Origin: a bacterium | Lineage (GTDB): Bacteria; Bacillota; Clostridia; Lachnospirales; Lachnospiraceae | Assembly: GCA_030539495.1 (NCBI GenBank) | Contig: JAUNRX010000018.1 | Span: 1 to 40,729 of the forward strand | Direction of reading: 5' to 3' | DNA: 40,729 nucleotides | Part shown: in pieces, positions 23,892-33,387 of the stretch | Layout: each line of letters opens with the position of its first letter | Numbering within the stretch: the stretch's first letter is position 1 | Translations under genes and position numbers: made by a program | The notes under the pieces: model-generated | The model's input: only the letters and a program-made list of their open reading frames with translations | Databases searched by the model: none | Told to the model about the DNA's origin: nothing

Positions 23892-25956
23892 TCTTTTTAA
23901 GACAACAGCGTATGAAGAAACGTTTCCGAATGTTTCGACTTTGGGGAAAAAGGTTGATTTTTTTCTAGAGTGCAGCTCGTATGATGTGTTAATTCCTGTC
24001 AAAGTAAAGGGTGAAAGTAAACTTGATGTGTTTGAGGAAGCTGTATTGAAACTGATCGATTATAAGTCCTCAACAGCACGTGAAATGGCAGATATCTTAT
24101 GCTTAACACCGGATTTGATTAATTTCATTATGATTCGACTGCAGGAAATGGATTTATTGCAGGAAAATGGAAAGGATTTAACTGAAAATGGTAGGAAGTA
24201 TATTAAGATCGATCAGGGAAATATGGATGAACAAGATATAGAATATGCACAAGCAAAAGTATTTGTTCTGAATCAAACAGGTGAGATTTTACCTTACATT
24301 CAAAAGGGAGAGTTTATTACTGAGCCAGTGGAAGATATTCAGGGATCAAGGTTAACCGTTGAATATGGGACCATAGGAAATCCAATTCGAATCAGAGGAA
24401 AATTATTACGTCAGGATAGAGGAAGCAGAAAAAGAGGGATGCTTCAAAGTTCTGAAATAAGGAATGCATTCAAGCGATACAATCGAATCGTCAGAGAGAA
24501 TGTAAAATATGATGTTATTCAGTTTGCATCAGAATGGGCCATGGAAAACACGCCTTCGGATGATATTTGTTTTCATATGCAGGCAGTTGTTCAAAATGGA
24601 AATATAGATGAAATCCTGATCTCTGATGGTTTCGTGCTGAATATTGATTTCATCAATAACTATATAAAGAAAAATTATCCTGACTTTATCCTGACCGTAA
24701 AAGAGAGAGCAACCAGGAATATTGTTCAAGAGGGTAGTGAAGGTGAACAATCAGATCACAAAGTGGTACACAACTATAAATATCGTGAGTTAAGAAATTT
24801 AATGTCTAGAATCGCATCATCTTCTCAGTTATATACAATAAACGCTGGGGAGATAGAGAATTCTTTTAATCAAGATGAACAACAGATGCTCCAGGCAGAA
24901 CAAAAGAAGTTCTTATTAAACTGTTATTCAGCATTTGAATGGAGTTTGTTTTATTATGATTTGAAAAATCCAATCAACAGCCAGACGAGTGGCATTATTG
25001 AAAATCAAAGTGCATATCAAAATGCGAATACGATTCTGCAGATGGCCCTTAAACTGGGGGTATATCATCCTGAGAGATATGATGAACTGTTTTATACGTT
25101 AGATAGCAAAAGAATCAGGCGAATGTACAAAAATACTACTCCGGAGCTTCGAGTCGCATTAAGTATCGCTGTTATTACATCTGCGAATGATGAACAAAGT
25201 GCATTTCGACAATTATTTAGATCGCAGCCAGGGTTATTTCGAGTGTTAAGAAATCTCTTCCGAGAACATGGTGATCTATCCCATCAAACGTTGACATATG
25301 ACATTGATAAAGTTCGTAATAAAGAGATCTATGAGTTATTACTTGATTTTGTTAAGAATTTACAGCCAGATTACGTGGTTGATGGCAGCAATCAATTACA
25401 AAACAGCAGCGGTTCGATATCACAAGAACGGTTGAATGCAGAAGTAAGTCTGTCGAAGAAATTAGGAGCAATCTATTTTTATAATTTATTACCGCAATCT
25501 ATCAGGGATGAATGGATCTTAGTATCACCAGATAAGATCCGATATCCGGAAACAGCGGAGTTTTTTGATATCCTATATAGAATCATGCAAGACACATTGT
25601 TTTATTCGCTGAAGGATATCAGAAAAAATCCACAGTTAAAAATGGTGGACATTTTGTCAAAACTCAAAGGAAAAGGGATAAACTCAACATGTTTTAACAC
25701 CGTGAATGAAAAGTTTGTGAATCAGATCCTGATGAATGAAAATGCCACATTAGGTGCAAATGCGATGGTGTATTTGTACTATCAAAAAGATAATATGATT
25801 CAAGCTTTGATGGAAAATAACTTTGTTGAATTGATTGAACAATTGGTTCGGCTTAGAAAGCATGGAAATAATGTCACTTTAAGTGTTGATTCATGTACAC
25901 TTAGTAAAATAAGGGATAACATGCTGACAATTGCAAAAATAATAGGGGGAAACTAA
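23869..25956 (+). CDS. Operon gene 11: winged-helix protein of unknown function
   Basis: A 695-residue protein overlapping the helicase gene by 23 bases. Residues about 60-120 look like a winged helix: STAREMADILCLTPDLINFIMIRLQEMDLL, then a wing and LTENGRKYI. The remaining 570 residues are mixed, with a helical C-terminal half, and no nuclease, ATPase or phosphodiesterase motif found by eye (in particular no HxKxxxxD of phospholipase D). Translational coupling to the helicase and GTPase genes suggests a fixed subunit, perhaps a nucleic-acid-binding adaptor. Confidence 0.8.
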   Translation: MATPKVFSLFKTTAYEETFPNVSTLGKKVDFFLECSSYDVLIPVKVKGESKLDVFEEAVLKLIDYKSSTAREMADILCLTPDLINFIMIRLQEMDLLQENGKDLTENGRKYIKIDQGNMDEQDIEYAQAKVFVLNQTGEILPYIQKGEFITEPVEDIQGSRLTVEYGTIGNPIRIRGKLLRQDRGSRKRGMLQSSEIRNAFKRYNRIVRENVKYDVIQFASEWAMENTPSDDICFHMQAVVQNGNIDEILISDGFVLNIDFINNYIKKNYPDFILTVKERATRNIVQEGSEGEQSDHKVVHNYKYRELRNLMSRIASSSQLYTINAGEIENSFNQDEQQMLQAEQKKFLLNCYSAFEWSLFYYDLKNPINSQTSGIIENQSAYQNANTILQMALKLGVYHPERYDELFYTLDSKRIRRMYKNTTPELRVALSIAVITSANDEQSAFRQLFRSQPGLFRVLRNLFREHGDLSHQTLTYDIDKVRNKEIYELLLDFVKNLQPDYVVDGSNQLQNSSGSISQERLNAEVSLSKKLGAIYFYNLLPQSIRDEWILVSPDKIRYPETAEFFDILYRIMQDTLFYSLKDIRKNPQLKMVDILSKLKGKGINSTCFNTVNEKFVNQILMNENATLGANAMVYLYYQKDNMIQALMENNFVELIEQLVRLRKHGNNVTLSVDSCTLSKIRDNMLTIAKIIGGN

Positions 25957-28557
25957 ATGTATTCAGAAGTGAAGCAGGAATTTAGCGAAATTACTGAGAG
26001 AGAAACAGTTGCAGATCATACGGAGAGTAATCATGATGAGATGAGTAATGCATCGCAGGAAGTATTCGACATTGAAGCGATGAGAAAATCATTGGAGGCG
26101 AAAGCTGAAGAATTTTCCAGATGGCAAAAGGAATTGGCAGAGAAAGAATGTAGTTTGGCAGCGGAGTCTGTAAGGATTCAACAAGAAAGAGTAAAACTAG
26201 AGGAGAGAGAAAAGAGTGCAGAGGATGCGTTAAAACTGAAAATAGATGCGGAATATCTCGAGGCTAGAGCAAAACTTTCGGATGAGCAGACGAAAAGTAG
26301 AGAAGCTTTTGTTGCTGAATTGGAAAGTAAACGAGGTGATTTCGAAAGAAATCGTCAAAGAGCAATCAGTGAATTAAATAAGGAATTAGAAACTACAAGA
26401 GAAAATGCAAAAAAAGAGTTAGATACGATAAGAAGAAATCAAGAAGCAGAGTTAAGAAAGAATCGTGAAGAGAGCCAAAAAGAAATACTGAGACAGAGAG
26501 ATGAGCAGAAGGAAGCACTGAAAGCAGAAAAAGGGAAAGCACTTTTGCAATTACAAACAGAAATTTCTGAAAGAACGGCAGAACTAGCAAGAAGTGAGAA
26601 GGCTTTGTCAAGTGAACAAGCGCGTATTAAAGCTGAGAATGAAAGAGTAGATGAACTTGAAAGAAATATAGCGAATCGGGAAGAAAATCTGCTTGATCAA
26701 CAAAGAACTCTTGAAAGAGAAAAGCGTAGATTACAAAGAGAAAAGTCTAGGATCGAGGAAGCAAACGATAATCTTACAGATGTTGTAAATCAGAAAATTG
26801 ATGATACGATCAAGAATTTGAATCAAATGATTGAAACGAAAAATCATGAGCTTGAAAACTTAAGAGAACAGATGGCTGCAACTGTAAGAGAGATTGAACT
26901 TGTGAAGAGTTTCCGAGAAGCCTATGGTGAAGATCCACAAGTTTTAATTCAGTCATTAAAACAGTTAGAAGAAAGCAATAAAAAGCTTAGAGATAAATTA
27001 TCCAATTCATCCGATAAGACAGAGTTAGATAATATAGCTGCAGCATATAGAGAGTCTAAGGCAGAAGTGGAAAGATTATTGGAAGAGAATCGTCATTTGA
27101 GTGATTCTCAAGGCAGATTCGCAACTCTTGAAGCTCAGTTTAGAACTTTGGATAGTGAACATAAATCTTTACAGGCTACATGTGAGTCTCTTGAAAATCA
27201 ATTGGTGGCTAAGAATCAGGAGTTAGTTAGATTATCTGCTCCGGAGGGAAGAGTTGCTGATAGAGATGCAAGAATTGCTGCAATTATGATGGGCGCTTTG
27301 GATGATAAAAAAGATCTTGTTGGCGCAGGTGATGGATATGACAGCAGATATCATAAAAAAGATGAGATAGATTGGCTGCAAGGTGTTTGGAGCAAATGCG
27401 AAAAATATGGAATACGGTTTAATAAACGAATCTTATATGCTTTTCATACAGCATTGAAAATAAATGAATGGTCTACGATCACAGTGTTAGCTGGTGTTAG
27501 TGGAACAGGAAAATCGGAACTTCCACGTTTGTATTCTGAGTTCGGTGGATTGAATTTCTGCTCAGTAGCTGTACAACCTAATTGGGACAGCCAGGAATCA
27601 ATGCTTGGATTCTTTAATTCCATTGATAATCAGTTTGAACCAGAAGAGTTGTTAAAGTTTTTAGTCCAGTGTACTACGGATCCAAGATATAGCGACTATA
27701 TGAGTATTGTTTTGTTAGATGAGATGAATTTAGCTCACGTAGAACACTATTTTGCAGAGTTTTTAAGTAAATTAGAATCCAGAAGAGGTCTTTCAAAGAA
27801 ATATTTACCTGAAATCGAAGTTAAGCTAGGTGCAGGGGTAAAACCTTATGGTTTGAAGCTATTAAGAACATTGCTGTGGACTGGTACAATGAATCAGGAT
27901 GAAACAACAAAATCACTTTCAGACAAAGTATTGGATCGAGGAATTGTAGTTAATTTCCCAAGACCGAAAAAATTACAAAGTAGATCGCAGATGGGTCTTA
28001 TCACAGACTATATTGGGAATGACAGACCAAAACTTCATAAGGATACCTGGGAATCCTGGACGTGCCATGAAATAGAGTTTTCCGAAGAACAAATGAAGGA
28101 AATCGATAAGTATAAGGATATTGTTGAAAAGATCAATAATATATTAGAGGATGTTGGCAGAGCTCTGGGACATAGAGTATGGCAATCAATCGAGTACTAT
28201 ATCGTTAATTATCCAACCGTCAGACAAGCTATGAATTATCAGCCAAAACAGAATGAAAAGGGTAAGGTGATCTGGGTGCCTACAAACAGTGAACTTACTG
28301 GAGAATTACGAGAAGCAATGAGAACTGCATTCGAAGATCAGATTGTACAGAAGATCATGCCTAAGTTAAGAGGTATTGAAACTCGTGACAAGCGTGGAAA
28401 GAGCAGTTTGGATGCAATCGAAGATTTATTGGTTAATCATGATTTCTCAAGTTTACAAGAAGATTTCCGTATTGCTCGAGAGCAGGGATATGGCCAGTTT
28501 ATTTGGAACAGTGCAAAATATCTTGACGATAAGGAAGAAAAGGAATCTGAGGAATAA
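25957..28557 (+). CDS. Operon gene 12: coiled-coil McrB-like AAA+ GTPase
   Basis: An 866-residue protein starting on the base after the previous stop. Residues about 35-430 are an almost unbroken charged coiled coil rich in Glu, Arg and Lys. The AAA+ domain then has Walker A GVSGTGKS (513-520), Walker B LLDEMN (Asp588, Glu589) and the sensor TMNQDETTKSLSDKVLDR (from 644), corresponding to the McrB MNTAD signature with Glu649 in the final position. The McrB family hydrolyses GTP and works with an McrC/DUF2357 partner, here the next gene. No N-terminal modified-base reader is present; the coiled coil takes its place, as in CoCoNuT-type systems. Confidence 0.92.
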   Translation: MYSEVKQEFSEITERETVADHTESNHDEMSNASQEVFDIEAMRKSLEAKAEEFSRWQKELAEKECSLAAESVRIQQERVKLEEREKSAEDALKLKIDAEYLEARAKLSDEQTKSREAFVAELESKRGDFERNRQRAISELNKELETTRENAKKELDTIRRNQEAELRKNREESQKEILRQRDEQKEALKAEKGKALLQLQTEISERTAELARSEKALSSEQARIKAENERVDELERNIANREENLLDQQRTLEREKRRLQREKSRIEEANDNLTDVVNQKIDDTIKNLNQMIETKNHELENLREQMAATVREIELVKSFREAYGEDPQVLIQSLKQLEESNKKLRDKLSNSSDKTELDNIAAAYRESKAEVERLLEENRHLSDSQGRFATLEAQFRTLDSEHKSLQATCESLENQLVAKNQELVRLSAPEGRVADRDARIAAIMMGALDDKKDLVGAGDGYDSRYHKKDEIDWLQGVWSKCEKYGIRFNKRILYAFHTALKINEWSTITVLAGVSGTGKSELPRLYSEFGGLNFCSVAVQPNWDSQESMLGFFNSIDNQFEPEELLKFLVQCTTDPRYSDYMSIVLLDEMNLAHVEHYFAEFLSKLESRRGLSKKYLPEIEVKLGAGVKPYGLKLLRTLLWTGTMNQDETTKSLSDKVLDRGIVVNFPRPKKLQSRSQMGLITDYIGNDRPKLHKDTWESWTCHEIEFSEEQMKEIDKYKDIVEKINNILEDVGRALGHRVWQSIEYYIVNYPTVRQAMNYQPKQNEKGKVIWVPTNSELTGELREAMRTAFEDQIVQKIMPKLRGIETRDKRGKSSLDAIEDLLVNHDFSSLQEDFRIAREQGYGQFIWNSAKYLDDKEEKESEE

Positions 28558-28565
28558 AAGAAGAG

Positions 28566-28595
28566 CTGCATAATAAATTAATGTTCATTATGCAG
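28566..28595 (+). promoter_or_regulatory. Intergenic hairpin between the GTPase and DUF2357 genes
   Basis: CTGCATAAT (28566-28574) and ATTATGCAG (28587-28595) form a perfect 9-bp stem with a 12-base loop, followed by ACTTTATT. It fills most of the 63-base gap. It could be an RNA processing or partial termination site that sets the relative amount of the last protein. Confidence 0.5.
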
Positions 28596-28620
28596 ACTTT
28601 ATTCCGAAAGGGTGTAGGTT

Positions 28621-31600
28621 ATGAATCACATTGATAATTACGAACAGTTTTGTAAAGCCTTTGACAGCGATGAAGAAGAACTAAAAAAGGAAGCAAAATT
28701 ATTATTGTTTATCCAAAACTGGATTATCAGAATCTTAGATTATATGGAAGAAGATACATTAGATTATAGCCTCAAGAAACTGATAGTACAGAATTCGGAT
28801 AAGATGGCAAATAGGAACAGCATGAAGGATGCACTTTCTAATATTGTGGATGGTTCAGATAATGCGTTTCGACATCTAGCGGATAGTATGAGAGAAAAGA
28901 TTATCCGTGAAAATGTACAAATGCCGGTTTATAAAGTCAGAGAAGTAAATAGTTATGGTTTGAATTGGCTTAGCCGGCAATCTGGAAAAACGATCAGACA
29001 AAAAGTATCCTCTGCAGGAAATTCAATCATGGCTGTTCAGCGTAGAATGAGTTTTGATACGGCAGAGAATCGTTTGTTTATTGCGTTTGTAAAAGAAATG
29101 TATGAACAGTTGATCACGAAATTAGAGTATGTACCGGATCATATGATAAGAAGTGAAGAGGAAGAACTTCGTGACGAATTATCAAGTTTCTTGCGCAGAC
29201 AGGATATAAAAGAAGTGAGAAGATGGGAGAATCTTCCGCCGAATAATACACTATTGTCTGATTCCAATTATAAGAAAATATGGAATGCATGGAATGAAAT
29301 GAAAAAGATCGATGAGCGGATCAGTAATAACTCAAATTTGTTGGGCGATCGCTTGGCTGCCATCTTCTATGTTGAATTATTAGTATATTTAAGAGATTCG
29401 TTGATCTTTCCTCAAGAACCTGTTGAAATTGATTACGATGAATATAAGGTTTATACATGTGATAAAGTAATTCATTGTCTGGATAAATCAGGGAATGTGA
29501 TTGATATATATAAAGAGAATAACTGTGTTTATGCGATATCAGGTTCAAACAGAGTAAAATCAGAGTTTTGTAGTAGAAAATTATTTATTTATGTAAATGA
29601 TGAAGTAGTAAATGAATATGAAGTATCTCAGGAATCATTTTTTAGCTATATTAAATTAGTAGCTGCTAAGTTAGGTGTAAGTTCATTAATGAATCAAGGC
29701 AAGCCGGTAAGAAAAGAAGAAAAAAAATTCAAGAATGTAATCATTGATCTATTTTCATTACATCCCGGATATATTGGAGATGAGAATGAGTATGATAAGC
29801 TATCCGAACGAATTCTGCAGCAAAAGTATGTAGGTTTGGATATTGATGGTGATGAAAGAAATTATTATATACCATGTGATAATACGAATGCCATTAAAAT
29901 GATCCCGGGGATAACAGAAACATATACAATTCCGTTTGCAGTTGATAATGGATCCATGGATCAAATGAAACGTTTGATGCATATGATGGACAATTACATC
30001 GTAACGGATTCATTTACTTATGTATTTCCGGATGCTTATAATGAATTACAGCTAAGCATGGTTCATAAAGCGGCAAGGATGGTTTACCACAAAGTAAGGA
30101 ACATTCCGGTAAGTATCGGGGTGGCTTTTAACTACCAGACAACAGAGAATTATCAATGCAAATTTGAGCCTGGAGATTTTCTATTAGTTGTTAATCTTAT
30201 AGATGATGAAATTACGTTTACCTTGGTGGCCGGAGAACATGATGATGCGATAGAGAACGATGTGAATGAATACAAGGGCATAGGCTGGGAGAGACATCCG
30301 ACATCAACAACGATATTGAAGGATGCAATCGAGGATAATATCATCGATCGTCTCACCAAAATGGGATGTGCAATGTCTGACAAGATGTATAAACTATTGG
30401 CACTGGATGGACTACGTGATGAAACAGACAAGTTAAGTGTGTATTGGGGGAATGAGTGGTTTCAGATTACGGAAGAAACGAAATCTACTGTTGAAAAATT
30501 CAAGCTAAATATCACAGACGCTGTTTCGGAATTTATCACAAGGAATCGATCCGTTGTTAAAGGCTCGCAAGTACACATTATCTCTGTTGTTGAAAACCTG
30601 ATCTATAAAGGTTCGTTACCATTCACTTACATGAGTAAGAAGGATGTATTAGAAGGATGTAAAAATCTGCAGATCCTGGAACAGAGAAGCGAAAGCCCTT
30701 TGTGGCATGATCATCTTCCGGCGTTAGCAATTAAGCTGATGTATGGTAAGTTTGATTTAATAAAAAATGCTAGAGTTGAACCTTGTTTTGAAGAAAAGCA
30801 GAGCATATCTATTAATGGATCCTTTACTTTGCCTAAGAATTGCAAGGAGTATCATTTTAATCTTGTCCAGGATGAAAATGCTAGAAAAATGCAATATGAG
30901 GCTGTTATTAAACATCCTGTATTTCCTCTAGCGCAGGATGTAGAGTGCAATTTGATCATGACGTATCAATACGGCGCGGAAGATCCTTATGAGTTGATTT
31001 TTGTACCAAAAGATCCTAAGGCTGCAAAATTCTCTGAAGCAAAGGTTCATTGGTTCAGGTTAGAAAAGTATGGAATTGAGGATTTGAAGGCACCAGATTT
31101 CCCAAGTAAAATACATTGGGATGATCTAAAACATTATCCGGGACGAAAAGGTGACTTAATAAACGTAGTTGAGGTTTTAGAAGATGAATTTAAATTATTA
31201 AATGAGGGCTATTACACTTTTGACGTATCAAATACGCTTATGAGAAAAGGCAAAGATGATAATTGGCTTGGGGAGTTTCCGTTTCAAAAGGATGGAGAGG
31301 ATATTAAAGTATCTTGGTCACAAAGAGATTGGGATAAAGAATCAGTGCCTCCTGATCCTATTTCCAAAATATCATTTTGGCTTGTTCCAAATGTATATGA
31401 AAATGAAAAGAAAAGTGGAAAACGATATTATATTCATGATCTTATCGCAGCAAGAACAAGAGATAATTTATGGTTTATGAATAGAAATGGTGGCTACCAG
31501 TGTATTGTAAATATGATTTACGAGGGAGTGGAATCCACCGTATCTTTAATCGACCAAAAATTTGATATGCCAGAAAAATTCCATTTGGGTATCAATAATG

Positions 31601-32559
31601 TTTCTTTTGAAGTGTGGAAAATGCCAAACGGAAACTTGCAGGCATTCAATATTCACAATGAAGATGGAGAAGATGCTCCGAAGCGCTTTAAAGCAATAAA
31701 TATATGTGAGGGTGGTGCGACACCTGTTCCACCAAGATTTTTTATCAATGCGTATTATGGTAAATGGACTCGTACATTGTTTGCTAATAATAGATCTTTG
31801 TCAGAGCAAGAATGCCCTAGAGAATTTCAAATTAGCTTTGCAAAATCTGTTAGTAATTGGGTGAATTTATTTTATCAGTATAGAAAAGCGGATGATAAGA
31901 AAGCACTATTTGCTTTACTTTCTTTAGTTGCGATGGATATAGGAAAAGGGTATTATGATATGGCCTATGATTTATTGGAGATGTATAGATATGGAGAAAT
32001 AGATATTCCTTATGAAATTGGATGTGCTTTTTGTGATCTGTCAAATAGTATGCAGCGGGAATTACTTGAAGCAACTCTTGTAGAAGTAAAAGAAGACTAT
32101 GAGGCAATTTGTATTTTAGCAAAAGCAATCTGGCATAATGAGCAATTTGTTTATAATGTTGATATAGATTTACTTTTAAACGTATATTTCCCAAAGGCTG
32201 TGGATTATATTGGTAATGCGTTGAGTCGAACTCGAGGCGAAAGAATACTAAGAGAAGATTTAGAAAATGTTAAGTATTGCTTAGAATTTATTCTTGGAAT
32301 TATGAGACTGCGAAATCTAAATGACGAGATGATTACAAATAAATACTTATCGCTTAATAATTCAAAGATGCAGAAATTGTATAAATATCTTGAGATGATG
32401 GCTGATAACAATACAAAGATTTACTCTTTTCTAAAATTAGAGATAACTTCAAAAGGTATATATGAGAAGGTATGTGATTTATTATATGTGTTGTTAGTTT
32501 ATGTTACGGGATATAATACAGAAGGAGAAATACGAATTTCACTTAATATTGACGACTAA
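28621..32559 (+). CDS. Operon gene 13: DUF2357-like protein with degenerate Hsp70-like domain
   Basis: A 1312-residue protein in the McrC/DUF2357 position. Residues about 1-300 match DUF2357 features: a helical N-terminus, RMSFDTAENRLFIAF (Asp146) and PPNNTLLSDSNYKKIWNAW. No PD-(D/E)XK core was found. Instead residues about 415-712 follow the Hsp70 nucleotide-binding domain: VFPDAYNELQ (468-477) and the helix after it align with the Hsp70 segment after VPAYFND. GDFLLVVNLIDDEITF (518-533) sits where DLGGGTFD would be, and PLWHDHLPALAIKL matches the NPDEAVALGAA end. The phosphate-binding glycines are lost, so ATP hydrolysis is doubtful. The remainder is beta-rich, then helical. It is the last gene before the terminator. 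(With the unknown gene at 11271 as number 1, there are 13 reading frames if the tiny 68-residue gene is counted, 12 without it.). Confidence 0.8.
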   Translation: MNHIDNYEQFCKAFDSDEEELKKEAKLLLFIQNWIIRILDYMEEDTLDYSLKKLIVQNSDKMANRNSMKDALSNIVDGSDNAFRHLADSMREKIIRENVQMPVYKVREVNSYGLNWLSRQSGKTIRQKVSSAGNSIMAVQRRMSFDTAENRLFIAFVKEMYEQLITKLEYVPDHMIRSEEEELRDELSSFLRRQDIKEVRRWENLPPNNTLLSDSNYKKIWNAWNEMKKIDERISNNSNLLGDRLAAIFYVELLVYLRDSLIFPQEPVEIDYDEYKVYTCDKVIHCLDKSGNVIDIYKENNCVYAISGSNRVKSEFCSRKLFIYVNDEVVNEYEVSQESFFSYIKLVAAKLGVSSLMNQGKPVRKEEKKFKNVIIDLFSLHPGYIGDENEYDKLSERILQQKYVGLDIDGDERNYYIPCDNTNAIKMIPGITETYTIPFAVDNGSMDQMKRLMHMMDNYIVTDSFTYVFPDAYNELQLSMVHKAARMVYHKVRNIPVSIGVAFNYQTTENYQCKFEPGDFLLVVNLIDDEITFTLVAGEHDDAIENDVNEYKGIGWERHPTSTTILKDAIEDNIIDRLTKMGCAMSDKMYKLLALDGLRDETDKLSVYWGNEWFQITEETKSTVEKFKLNITDAVSEFITRNRSVVKGSQVHIISVVENLIYKGSLPFTYMSKKDVLEGCKNLQILEQRSESPLWHDHLPALAIKLMYGKFDLIKNARVEPCFEEKQSISINGSFTLPKNCKEYHFNLVQDENARKMQYEAVIKHPVFPLAQDVECNLIMTYQYGAEDPYELIFVPKDPKAAKFSEAKVHWFRLEKYGIEDLKAPDFPSKIHWDDLKHYPGRKGDLINVVEVLEDEFKLLNEGYYTFDVSNTLMRKGKDDNWLGEFPFQKDGEDIKVSWSQRDWDKESVPPDPISKISFWLVPNVYENEKKSGKRYYIHDLIAARTRDNLWFMNRNGGYQCIVNMIYEGVESTVSLIDQKFDMPEKFHLGINNVSFEVWKMPNGNLQAFNIHNEDGEDAPKRFKAINICEGGATPVPPRFFINAYYGKWTRTLFANNRSLSEQECPREFQISFAKSVSNWVNLFYQYRKADDKKALFALLSLVAMDIGKGYYDMAYDLLEMYRYGEIDIPYEIGCAFCDLSNSMQRELLEATLVEVKEDYEAICILAKAIWHNEQFVYNVDIDLLLNVYFPKAVDYIGNALSRTRGERILREDLENVKYCLEFILGIMRLRNLNDEMITNKYLSLNNSKMQKLYKYLEMMADNNTKIYSFLKLEITSKGIYEKVCDLLYVLLVYVTGYNTEGEIRISLNIDD

Positions 32560-32628
32560 TGATAAATATCAGTTAGAAAGATATCTTTTATCCTGCCCTA
32601 TATGATATTTAATTATGTCTACGATTTG

Positions 32629-32658
32629 AGGTCAGCATGTAAACGTGCTGACCTTTTT
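32629..32658 (+). terminator. Terminator of the cargo operon
   Basis: AGGTCAGCA (32629-32637) pairs perfectly with TGCTGACCT (32646-32654) around an 8-base loop, followed by five T residues. It ends the 21-kb operon. Confidence 0.9.
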
Positions 32659-32663
32659 GCATG

Positions 32664-32686
32664 AAAGTCTACTCCCACTAGACTTT
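32664..32686. terminator. Second hairpin after the operon
   Basis: AAAGTCTA (32664-32671) and TAGACTTT (32679-32686), a perfect 8-bp stem with a 7-base loop and a short T run. Together with the previous hairpin it isolates the operon from the integrase region. The gap up to 32805 holds nothing else recognised. Confidence 0.6.
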
Positions 32687-32808
32687 TGTCTATCCTTTGG
32701 GAAACGACATCCGAACGATAATGAATTACAATGAAGCATGTAAACAAGTTACGAAGCAACCGGTTAGCTTTGGAACCATCAAATATTTCAGTAGGTTGGA
32801 GGTAAATG

Positions 32809-33387
32809 ATGAGATCCGATGTGAATTTAGTAATTAACTACAGAAGCTGTAATGCGAAGGAAAGAATCAATATGATTTATATGAATTATCCCACATTTGA
32901 AGATATTATCAAAGGATATCGTCAGGGATTAATTTATGAAATAACAGCACAAAAATCATATAACAGAAAAAGTAATAGAGGGGATCTTGGAGTACGGGTT
33001 CAGGCATCAGGTATTCATAGTGACATAACTGCTGATCAGGCAATTGAAAATGTGTTAATAGGGGATGCGCTTGATACTGGCAATCTTTCTGAAGATTTTT
33101 ATATAGGAACAGATGATAGAAATGAACTGGCAAAAAAGGTGCAAATATACTGGATGATGCAAAATGAATATGCACTATTTACTGCTCAGCTTAAAACAAT
33201 GAACTTAGAAGACGCTTTAATTATTAGACCTTATATCATTAAAGAAAAATCCATAGGGGAGCTAGCGGAGGACTTACATATTGAACCAGAATCAGTTCGG
33301 AAAAAGGTATATCGAATTAAAAAAAATTGGTGGCATAGATACAGCCGTACTTCAGGGAAAATTTATAAAAGTGGGGGGATTAAGTAG
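32809..33387 (+). CDS. Sigma-factor-like/HTH regulator of the integration module
   Basis: A protein of about 192 residues. Two ATGs occur in tandem (32806 and 32809); the second has the better 6-base distance from GGAGG (32798-32802). The C-terminal 50 residues form a sigma region 4-like helix-turn-helix: ALIIRPYIIKEKSIGELAEDLHIEPESVRKKVYRIKK. The N-terminal part is not recognised. Such proteins sit just before xis and int in Tn916-like elements, where they control excision genes. It runs into the excisionase-like gene, whose ATG is directly after its stop codon. Confidence 0.75.
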   Translation: MRSDVNLVINYRSCNAKERINMIYMNYPTFEDIIKGYRQGLIYEITAQKSYNRKSNRGDLGVRVQASGIHSDITADQAIENVLIGDALDTGNLSEDFYIGTDDRNELAKKVQIYWMMQNEYALFTAQLKTMNLEDALIIRPYIIKEKSIGELAEDLHIEPESVRKKVYRIKKNWWHRYSRTSGKIYKSGGIK

